A stretch of DNA of 64,000 nucleotides from Cryptomeria japonica (Eukaryota > Streptophyta > Pinopsida > Cupressales > Cupressaceae): positions 21,454,260 through 21,518,259 of the forward strand of contig NC_081409.1 of NCBI RefSeq assembly GCF_030272615.1. Direction: 5' to 3'. A program made the translations under genes and the position numbers. Position 1 is the first letter of the stretch. Every line of letters begins with the position of its first letter. Below, piece by piece: positions 55,456 to 64,000 of the stretch. The notes under the pieces are model-generated. The model saw nothing but the letters and a program-made list of their open reading frames with translations. It searched no databases and had not been told where the DNA came from.

Positions 55456-57009
55456 GTAAAAAGAGTATTGATAGATGGAGGAGTTGGACTTAATATATGT
55501 ACCTTAAAACTTATCCGTGCATTAGGCTTCTCTGAGGAGTCTATTGATCCACATAAAAAGATTACCATAAAGGCATATGATGATGAGGAAAGGTCATCTA
55601 AAGGAACCGTGATGTTACCCATTCAAGTTGGACCAGTGCAAAAGGATACTATGTGTCAGGTCTTAGACATAGACCTCACATACAATATTTTATTAGGTTG
55701 ACCTTGGATATATGAAATGCAAGCAGTGCCTTCTACATATCACCAGTGTGTCAAAATTCCCTATAACGGACAAGAGGTCTCTATATCTACTGATCACAAT
55801 CCATTTCAACATTGTAATGCAATGGGGGCAGCCCAGGACAATTTGGTTCCCCATAATAGGGAAAAACAAAGATCCTCAACATCAGATCTACAGAAGGCAA
55901 AGTCTGAATCATTACTTGGAGATTTCAAGCAGAAAATGCAAATCAGAGAACAAGGTATGGGAGAATACTCTTTGGAACCCATGTGTTTGGCCAAATTACC
56001 AACATCACCCAGATCTCATGGATTACCCACTACATCAACACATCAGGTAACTCAGCCCATCACCAAATTTGATGGTACCTTCATCCAACTAGGCACTCTA
56101 GCATATGAATCAGAAGATAAGGACATTCTTAGCTGGTTATACAAAGATGAGGAAGAAGATAATAGAGCAGCTGCTCTGGACATAGTTCTACCAACACACC
56201 TATATGGAAAGGGCTACTTAATCATGCAACAAATGGGATATAAAGGTAAAGGACCTATTGGAAAATGCAAAGAAGGAGTCACTGAACCCATAGACCTTCC
56301 TTCACAGCCCAGTAGAGACAAAACAGGATTGGGTTGTAAACTCACTTTCCTATTAAGAAAGACACCACACATAACTCCAAAACCTCAATGGAAATCAAAG
56401 AAGAAGTACAAAGAAGAATCCTGACAGAAAGCACTATTTGAGTTAGCAGAAACAATCCACAAGGCACGTGAACATCAAGAACAGAAGTAGCATCAGGAAA
56501 AGCTCCTCATTCATACAAAAGCCATATCTACAGCAGTAGCTCATATTCAAACACCAATATCTCAAAAACTAACAGAATCATCTCCTAAAGGAGGCACAGT
56601 CTATGAACAAATACAAAAAGTAGAAGCAGGATTTGACACAGAATCAACAAAGACTATCAAACTGGTATCCATCATCAAAGATCTATTTTCACCCTACAAC
56701 ATACCTGTTTATAGCATGGATAAAATCTGGGATGATAACTCAAAAATTGATTCCAATGAATATGAATGGGATAGCTGCTCAAATGCTACTGGAGATATCA
56801 CTAACAATACTGGCTCCATATCCCTTTCTCAAGAAGAGCATAACACAGAAGATAGACTACCTGAATTTGGACCGCAGAATATCTATGACGCCTAGGAAAG
56901 CAAACAAAAACATTATGAACAAGTCTATACAGAAGATAATACCATCAAAGACCTTGATGAAATCCTTGACTTCTTTAAAACCAAATCCAATCACGATGAA
57001 ACCTCTGTC
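55456..57009 (+). pseudogene. Protease, G-patch-like segment and linker of element C
   Basis: The aspartic protease motif VLIDGGVGLNICTLKLI lies at 55465-55515, followed by KAYDDEERSSKGTVMLPIQV and VLDIDLTYNILLG. D-G-G in place of D-T/S-G is seen in several plant gypsy lineages. After a stop at 55699 the text continues PWIYEMQAVPSTYHQC. At 56208-56340 GYLIMQQMGYKGKGPIGKCK and EGVTEPIDLP resemble the G-patch consensus (MG-aromatic, G-x-G, GLGK-like, then a Gly and P-I). G-patches follow the protease in some retroviruses and retroelements. The stretch to 57009 is a Glu/Ser/Thr-rich linker with stops at 56422, 56488 and 56893. Confidence 0.75.
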
Positions 57010-58323
57010 TTGACACTTACAGTAGCAGAACTTGATCCACCAAACGATTCCTTACCACTTGTCTTTCTCGACCTCATTGACTGGAACGAACCCAAAATAC
57101 ATGATATACCAATTTTCCCAGACGATGAATCTATTATCCACTACCTATGTACTGTTAACCCGGAAACAGACTCTATCAGTGAACGAAGTAATGATGTCTG
57201 CAAACCAAGGAGTGCCAAGTCTCTCAGTCGCAAAAATGAACCAAGTAAAAGATTTGATGCTGAAAACCAGTCAATGGCAGCTCTAGATCACAAAAAAGTA
57301 AAAATAAAGGACGCATCTAAGGGTGAAAACCTTTTTAAGGCACCTAAGGATGGGAGACTTGACACTCTTCCTGAACATTTTCATGAGCGATCACCCATAT
57401 TGATTGAGCCCACTCAATCAATCAACATTGGTACTACACAAGCAGTCAAAAACATACACCTAGCAGAATCTCTAACAGAGGAGGAAAGATCGACATTTCT
57501 CATCTTTTTTAAAGAAAAACAAATTAATTTTGCTTGGTCATATGCAGATATGCCTAGGATTGATCCACACCTAATCATGCATCTCTTGTCCATCTCTCTA
57601 GGAGTTAAGCCAGTCAAGCAAAAACTACAAAAGATGAATCCACAGGTGGCACTCATGGTCAAGGCTGAACTGAAGAAACTATTAGATGTCGGATTCATCC
57701 AACCCATCGACTATGCAGAATGGATCTCCAACATAGTACTAGTATCAAAACCAGACGGTAGTATTAGGATCTACACTGATTTCAGAGATGTCAACAAAGC
57801 TTGTCCAAAGGACAACTTTCCTCTACTGAGTATTAACATAATTGTGGACCTCACAGCGGGTCATGCAATGCTCTCACTAATGGACGGTTTTTCAGGCTAT
57901 AATCAAATAAAAATAGCCCCAGAGGATCAAGATAAAACAACATTCACTTGTCCTTGGGGAGTGTACTATTGGAATGTTATGCCTTTCGGCTTAAAGAATG
58001 CAGGAGCTACTTATCAATGGGCAATGACAACAATCTTCCATGACATGATCCATACCTTCATGGAAGACTATGTGGATGATTTACTAGCTAAATCCTTCAC
58101 CAGAGCAGAACACCTCAACATCCTAACAAAGATCTTTGATCGATTGGAGAAATTCCAAGTCAGGCTCAACCCTAGGAAGTGTGTCTTCGGGGTTACATCA
58201 GGAAAGTTACTAGGCTACATCGTCTCAGCTAAAGGTATTGAAGTGGATCCAGCAAAGGTACAAGCCATTATGGAGATGCCACCACCAAAGAATATCAGTC
58301 AGCTCAGATCTCTACAAGGATGA
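57010..58323 (+). pseudogene. Reverse transcriptase of element C
   Basis: An open stretch of 437 codons without an internal stop. The first 150 residues are linker. RT begins near residue 155 (LTEEERSTFLIFFKEKQINFAW). Landmarks: KAELKKLLDVGFIQPIDYAEW, NIVLVSKPDGSIRIYTDFRDVNKACPKD in pieces, FPLLSINIIVDLTAGHAMLSLMDGFSGYNQI, MPFGLKNAGATYQ, and the active site YVDDLLAKS at 58069-58095. The end is GKLLGYIVSAKGIEVDPAKV and LRSLQG, stopped by TGA at 58321. All catalytic aspartates (DGFSGY and YVDD) are present. This is the best preserved domain of the element. Confidence 0.9.
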
Positions 58324-58914
58324 CTCCAATCAATCAGGCAATTCATTGCTCAACTAGCTGATAAAAGTCTACCATTCAATCATTTGCTCCATAAGAATGT
58401 ACCTTTCAGATGGGAAGCCAAGTGTGCAAAATCTTTTTATCAAATCAAACAGTATCTGATGAACCCACCAGTTCTAGTACCACCGGTAGTAGGAAAGCCC
58501 CTTATTCTATATATTTTAATGATAGATATATCATTGAGGGCACTATTGTCACAAGAAGATCAACAAGGAAAGGAGTGAGCCATATACTACACCAGCAGGA
58601 CATTGAATGGCTATGAACTCAACTATACATTCATTGAGAAGGGTTGTCTAACATTAGTCTTCGCATCTCAAAAGTTCTGACATTATATGCTAGCACACAG
58701 AATTAAGCTAGTAGCAAAAATTGATCCTCTCAAATATCTACTCAACAAAGGAGCTCTTACCAGCCGGTTGGCTAAATGGGTCATGATTCTCAGTGAATTT
58801 GACATCCACTACACAGAATGAAGAGATATCAAAGGGCAAACAATTGTAGATCAACTAGCTGAAGCACTGCTACCAGGAAAACAAACTATGGAGATTGAAT
58901 TTCCAGATAGAGAC
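58324..58914 (+). pseudogene. First RNase H / connection domain of element C
   Basis: In frame with RT after the TGA at 58321: FRWEAKCAKSFYQIKQYLMN, PPVLVPPVVGKPLILYI, AIYYTSRTLNGYELNYTFIEKGCLTLVFASQK in pieces, HYMLAHRIKLVAK and WVMILSEFDIHYTE. This is the RNase H that gypsy elements inherit next to RT. Where DAS is usual, the text is MIDISLRALL, with one Asp kept, and the other acidic residues are not obvious. In Tat elements this domain is typically decayed and another RNase H follows. Stops at 58576, 58678 and 58819. Confidence 0.75.
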
Positions 58915-59562
58915 GTTCTTCCTATTTCTACCACACAATGGACCCTCTACTTTGACGGATCCTACACACAACATGGTTTAGGTGTTGGCATTCTATTCAT
59001 CACTCCTGAAGGGCATACTATACCAAGATCATATTAGCTTATGTTCCCATGCACGAATAATGTGGCTGACTATGAGGCATTGGTTATAGGCATCAAAATG
59101 GCCGTAGAATGGAAAATCATAGAGTTAATGGTCTATGGAGATTCACAACTAATTGTCAATCAAATCAATAATGACTATCAGACAAAGGATGACAAGCTAC
59201 TACCCTACAAGCGAATGGTGGATGACTTCAAACAATATTTTGTACACATCACCTTCGAGCAAATACCAAGGTTGAACAACAAAGCAACCGATGCCATGGC
59301 TACTATCACTTCATTACTACAAATTCCAGAGCAACAGAGTCGTTATGAGTTTCTGGTAGAGCAACTGTTCTCCCCGGCCTATGACCACTCCGAATCCCAT
59401 GTTGTCTATGCCTTAACCGGTTCGGATGCTCCTTTGTATGGACTGATATATGATTATCTAAAGAACAACATCCTACCCATTGACCAATCTCCTAACCAAA
59501 AACATAATTTTATCCAACAAGCCGCCCATTATACGCTTACTACTGATACTTTGTACCGTTGA
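58915..59562 (+). pseudogene. Second (archaeal-type) RNase H of element C
   Basis: WTLYFDGSYTQHGLGVGILF (58942-59000), then after a TAG at 59035 FPCTNNVADYEALVIGIKMA, LMVYGDSQLIVNQI and RLNNKATDAMATI. The four acidic positions of RNase H are visible: D of FDGS, E of YEAL, D of GDSQ and D of ATDA. A second, complete RNase H between the first one and integrase is known for the Tat/Ogre branch of plant gypsy elements, where it is described as archaeal-type. It removes RNA from the RNA-DNA hybrid. The stretch ends at a TGA at 59560. Confidence 0.8.
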
Positions 59563-60690
59563 GGTCTAGATGGTACTCTTCTTCGTTGCCTTGATCGTAA
59601 TGAATCTGATTCTGCTTTACATGAGCTTCATGAAGGTATTTGTGGCACACATTCAAGTAGGACTACTCTTGCTAAAAATATTCTAAGGATGGGTTACTAC
59701 TGGCCTACAATGGAGAAAGATTCTTACCACTTCGCCAAGAAGTGTCCTAAGTGCCAGATCCATGGCAATCTGATACATGCACCAGCACAAGAACTGCAGC
59801 CATTTACAACATCCTGGCCCTTTTGTCAGTGGGGACTAGATTTGGTCGGTAAAATTCATCCTTCATCTTCAAATGGACACAAGTTCATTATAACTGCAAT
59901 AGAATACTTTACCAAATGGATAGAAGCAATCCCCGTGACCACAGTAACAGGAAAACAAATTGCATCTTTTATCTTGAACTATCTAATCTGTAGATATGGT
60001 ATTCCGAGTTCCATCATCACTGATAATGGCCGACCATTCAAAAACCAAGATGTCCGAGAACTATGTGAACAATTCAAAATACAACATCGGTTCTCTATGC
60101 CATACTACCCCCAGGGGAATGGTCAAGCATAAGCATCCAACAAGACAATACTGAAAATCCTCAAGAAAATAGTAAATGATGCAGGCAAAGATTGACATAT
60201 ACAACTCAATCTAGCACTTTGGGCATACAGAACCAACATCCGTACACTTACAGGAGCCGCACCTTTCTCATTGGTCTATGGATCCAAAGCTATTTTACCA
60301 CTGGAGGTAGAAATTCCGTCTCTCAGAGTCTCTCTAAAAGGCTTAATTCCGGATGAAGAGTATCGAGTCAACCGACTGCAAGAACTGGAACTATTAGATG
60401 AAAGACATCAACATGCTTACACTCATCTCAAAGCATATCAGCAACGCATGTGCATAAGCTACAATCACAAGGTCATCGCTTGCAACTTCAAAGTTGGTGA
60501 CCTAGTCCTTAAAGAAAATCCAAGAAATCAGCAAGATCGAGATAAGAAAGGGAAATTTGAACCTAAGTGGTTGGGTCCCTATGTCATCATATCCGTCTAT
60601 GGATCAGGTGCTTATCAACTTACAACTTCAGAAGAAGATGTGCTCGACGAACCAACTAACAACATTCATCTGAAGAAATACTACACTTGA
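59563..60690 (+). pseudogene. Integrase of element C
   Basis: The zinc-binding part is CGTHSSRTTLAK...YYWPTMEKD with KKCPKCQIHG at 59740-59770. The core has the first Asp in WGLDLVGKI (59832-59858) and the second in IITDNGRPFKNQ (60013-60048). A TAA at 60130-60132 stands 36 codons after that second Asp, in PQGNGQA-stop-ASNK. This is the place of the third catalytic residue of a D,D35E integrase, so the stop hits the active site. After another TGA at 60193 the text continues LALWAYRTNIRTLTGAAPF, LVYGSKAILPLEVEIPS and, near the end, GDLVLKENPR...GKFEPKWLGPYVI. No chromodomain follows; the frame ends at 60690. Confidence 0.88.
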
Positions 60691-62092
60691 GTAGTTTAAT
60701 GCATGGAAAAAGCAAAAAACCAAAAAAATCAAAAATCAAGAAAAAGCAAATAAAAAAGTACAATAAAAACAACTGGTGAAAACCTGGTAACAGGCGCCAT
60801 TGTAAAAGAATAGCTCCTTCATCTATATCTATACCTCTGTAGTAGAGTACTATCGGCCATCGCCCGACACTTAGCAAATATCCAGTCAGGACATACTTAG
60901 CATAGTCACTATCCTGGTTTATCCATATATCCTCTCACCACATTTTACCATGGCTTGGTAATCACTGTACATATTCACATCAAGAGGCACACTCAGCTAG
61001 GGGCAATAAATCGTCAAAACTTGCAACACGTTCAAGACATCAAAACTATTTACAAAACTCAGAAACATCACATCCAACAACCAAAAACTTCACTCCATCG
61101 CAGAGCAAAACATTGGATCGCTAAAATGAGACACAAAAAAATAGTAAGATGGATGATTTTCTGAAGTACTAAATGTTGCATTATTGCATAAAGTCTTGCC
61201 TGTTTTTGCATTTGAACTTTTTAAATTATTGGATTCTCTGCGTTTTCTCAACAATGCTTCAAAGCTAGAGATCATGGGAAAACTCCAATATTTTCTTAGT
61301 CTTCTGTTTGGGAGGCGATCACTTGTACTGTGTAAATACTTGTCTCGAGACGTAATACATCGAATATCACTGAAGACATGATTCCACTTTACACATACAA
61401 ATGGTTTAATCTTGTCTGTTTATACGCAATCCAAACTCTGGTCGTCTTGGTTCAATTATACCTTGACGCTTGTGCTATCTTGCAAAATCAAACATCATGT
61501 AAATTTTTCTCAGGTCATTATGGTTCAATTATACCATTATGCTTGTATAAATTTTCAACATATCCCAAACAAATCAATGCTCAATGATGATACCTATATC
61601 GAAAGCAAATAACATATGGTTATGTCAGGATGACAAATACAGAATGAGGATGCTCCAAAAACAAATAATTGCATATCATTTTACAAATAGTTGCATATCA
61701 TTCATTTAGTTGCACATCATTATCATTATCATACATCTCATTTTCAAGATACATCTCACATCATTATCATAATCATACATCTCATTTTCAAGATACATCT
61801 CACATCATAATCATAACCATACATCTCATTTTCAAGATACATCTCACAACATATCAAATCATGCATCATACATTTACATCATGCATCATATCATCTATCT
61901 AAGCATTGCATCGTCATAAAGTAAAGAAAGAACACATAGAACATGCATCCATAACACATCACATGATCAAAGAAAATGGTGTCATCTATATATATATATA
62001 TAAAATGATCAAAATGTACAAAATTTGTCATGTTTGTGCCCAGTACAAACAAAACAATGATCCAAAATACAATAGAGACGTCATCTCTCAAG
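60691..62092 (+). other. Spacer of element C after pol, with conserved segment and 44-bp repeat
   Basis: An A-rich piece leads into CTGGTGAAAACCTGGTAACAGG (60772-60793), as in element A. At 61440-61590 two copies of GGTTCAATTATACC...ATGCTTGTAT with CAGGTCA between them match element B. At 61731, 61775 and 61819 ATACATCTCATTTTCAAGAT starts three 44-bp units. No convincing gene. Confidence 0.65.
61731..61862 (+). repeat. 44-bp tandem repeat, 3 units, element C spacer
   Basis: Units ATACATCTCATTTTCAAGAT plus ACATCTCACATCATTATCAT and four more bases start at 61731, 61775 and 61819. A few substitutions, no indels. Confidence 0.92.
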
Positions 62093-64000
62093 TATGACTA
62101 TCTCCTGATGGGGATGGTCTCGTAGCTGATGTCCCAGCTCTTGGATCTCCAAGAGGATCCTGTCTCGAGGGCCCCATCACGCCTCTACTCTCTGACTGTG
62201 ACCCAGTCTCTCGAGATCGACTCGATCTTGCCTACGTAAAGCTTTGCACTCTGTGCTCCCTGGGCATGACATCCTCTTAATGGCATCAATAATACTCTGC
62301 CTCCCTCACTCTCGAGGACAACTCTCTCATGATGTCCCTCATCGGACCACCTACAGCCGCTCTCTGAATGCTCCCTACCAGCTCCTCCACTCAACCGTGC
62401 CGCTCGATCTCTGTATCACACTCTAGGGTCAGTTTAGTAATCTGACGCTATTGCATCAATAGCTGTGCCTGTAGCTGCTGTACTGTCAATTGCAGTGTCC
62501 TAATCTGGGCGTCCTCCACATGTGTCAGGACTCGGACCCGTAGGGGCACCTGTGAAGGGGTACCCCCTATTCCTCTGCCTGTCCTCGGTGCTAGTGGAGG
62601 TAACTCATCAGTCCTCCTCCTCTGTGCTGGCCGTCTCCACTCATCCGTCCCTCCCACTTCTTCCATCACCTCTCCCACTCTCCCCTCCTCCCTTGCTTCG
62701 ATCGCCAACCCTCCTCTCCTTCTATCCATCACAGCTCATCGAACTACTCTCTCCATCTGACCTCCCCCATCTCTACCCTTGTCTCCTCTCCTCCCCTAAT
62801 ATCCTCTCCCCCGTCGTCCTCCTCCACCTCCATCATCTCCATCATCACCATCTCCCCCTACCTCATCCTCATTATCATCAAAGGCAGGCCGCATCTCCTT
62901 AGGATCTGATATCCTAGCCACCACATGAGCTGCAAACAAACCAACAAACTCATGTGTCATCCCCGCATCTAGTATCTCGGGAGCATAGTCCCATATTTGA
63001 CCCGCTAAGTTGGAGAACTCCTCTACAACCGCTCCACTATCAATAGTAGGGCCCTAATTCGGTATGTCCTGTCTCCGACGTGCATACAAGCAAGTCCCCT
63101 ATGGTATACCCTGCTGCCGACCATACTGCCGCAAAACCTTGCCAACCTGAAATCTCTCAATCACAAAGGGCATCCGCTCTATCAAGAACTGACTCATGAA
63201 AACATAAGGCATCTCTAGCCCATCCTCGACCCAGACCTCACAATCTGTATATGGTCGCCAGACGACCGTATCTATATCATCCAAAACCCTCCTCTAGTGT
63301 TCAAGTTTTCCTAGCTTATGCTAGACAACTAGACCCCTGTAACCATATGCATATGCCCACCCAACAGGCCTGTCTCTATACACCAGTGGCCTCGCTACTA
63401 GAATGTGCTCCCAACACCATACCTGTAAGAGTGTCACACTAGCTGACAAACTCCCTTAACCCAGATACACAACCTCATGTAAGTCCCTGTATAAGTGAGC
63501 TAACATGGTCGATCCCCAAGCAAACCTGCGGCCCTGGGTCACCATCTCCTTGAGTACCAATCCCCAAACCACAGAGAATCCCTTCGACCTACGGTCGGGA
63601 CAAAGGAATCCACCAATGAAACCTGCTAGTATGAACAAAAGAGGCACATAGTCCAGATCTAGGAACTCCTGCCAAGGGATCTCATATCCACACACTGTCT
63701 CATCATGAAAAATGCGCCGCAGTGCCTCAGTCCCATCCTCCTCGGTCTGCTCATACGGTAATAATGCACCTGCTATAGGAATCCACAATATCCTGTAACA
63801 GTCCTCTGTAGTAACTGTCATCTCACCAGTAGCAAAGTGAAAAGTGTTCGTATCACTATGCCATCTCTCGACGAGCGCTATGAGTAAACCCTGGTTAACA
63901 GTGAACCGAGGCATATCCAACAAAGATGACAAGCCGCATCTCTCAATGACATCTAGGTTAGCCTGTGCCAATCGTGGTATCAACGCCCATGGTCTGGGGA
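62093..64000 (-). pseudogene. Plant mobile domain gene of element C, 5' end outside the window
   Basis: It reads antisense to gag-pol. The open stretch 63456-63983 has NQGLLIALVERWHSDTNTFH, FATGEMTVTTEDCYRILWIPI, GFIGGFLCPDRRSKGFSVVW and FAWGSTMLAHLYRDLHEVVY, the core of a PMD (MAIN/MAIL1-like) protein. After a stop at 63458 the same frame has VWCWEHILVARPLVYRD and, at 63099-63284, LEMPYVFMSQFLIERMPF with VLRQYGRQQGIP. Then come a Gly/Asp-rich linker (GDDGDDGGGGGRRG), an Arg/Glu-rich part (62448-62732) and coiled-coil text (IRTLQLTVQQLQAQLLMQ), down to a stop near 62094. All of it stays in one frame with several stops. It is closely related to the PMD gene of element B. Confidence 0.85.

Larger units (their letters stand above)
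48863..64000 (+). mobile_element. Ty3/gypsy element C, Tat/Ogre-like, with an antisense PMD gene
   Basis: The 5' LTR begins TGTAGACGTA at 48863. The order is LTR, primer site, leader with two TAGCGC arrays, ORF1, gag, protease, G-patch-like segment, RT, RNase H, second RNase H, integrase, conserved spacer and an antisense PMD gene. The 3' LTR lies beyond the window. No chromodomain is seen after the integrase. The second RNase H and the ORF before gag point to the Tat/Ogre branch. Confidence 0.88.

Noticed and set aside
53257-60690. TGA read as an amino acid (recoding) in element C
   Set aside because: TGA is frequent and frame is kept, but TAG and TAA occur too, related copies show Arg or Trp at some sites, and normal nuclear genes of plants do not recode TGA this way. 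Decay of methylated cytosine is simpler.

Overview
The window looks like intergenic heterochromatin of a seed plant with a very large genome. A gymnosperm is my best guess, from the density and nesting of long LTR retrotransposons and the decayed LINEs, but the sequence does not prove it. I found no gene that I would defend as an ordinary host gene. Almost everything is transposable-element sequence in different stages of decay.

Layout. 1-15917: Ty3/gypsy element A (+ strand; the window opens inside its 5' LTR), a large derivative without recognisable pol, split by Ty1/copia element 1 (- strand, 499-7374). 15918-23294: remains of LINEs (ORF1 and endonuclease on -, reverse transcriptase on +, an ORF1 fragment on +), a 44-bp triplication and a solo copia LTR with a TGTAC target duplication. 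23295-43340: copia element 2 (- strand), bounded by a GTAAC duplication. It is split inside its reverse transcriptase gene by a younger gypsy element B (25646-38665, - strand, CCTTT duplication). 43346-48862: a possible LINE fragment, a small LTR element D, another copia LTR and an 830-bp microsatellite. 48863-64000: gypsy element C (+ strand), with 5' LTR, long leader, ORF1, a 7.4-kb gag-pro-pol in one frame broken only by stop codons, and an antisense gene that runs off the window.

Elements B and C belong together and have an unusual organisation. Each has a long leader, a small ORF1 before gag, a Tat/Ogre-like gag-pro (C also has pol with a second RNase H), and a plant mobile domain (PMD, MAIN/MAIL1-like) gene on the opposite strand between the gag-pol side and the 3' LTR. 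The leaders carry tandem arrays of a 20-21 bp unit with core TAGCGC. In B there are two arrays, one in the gag leader and one upstream of the PMD gene, each reading in the direction of the gene it precedes. Splice-like signals suggest that these arrays sit in 5' introns. B has lost all of pol but keeps an unbroken ORF1 and near-identical LTRs, so it was probably mobilised in trans. Element A shares the primer-binding site of B, a pre-PPT hairpin with B and a post-pol segment with C, so all three are related.

Most disabling changes in C and in the PMD copies are single-base stops, mainly TGA where a relative has Arg or Trp. This is what decay of methylated cytosines would produce.
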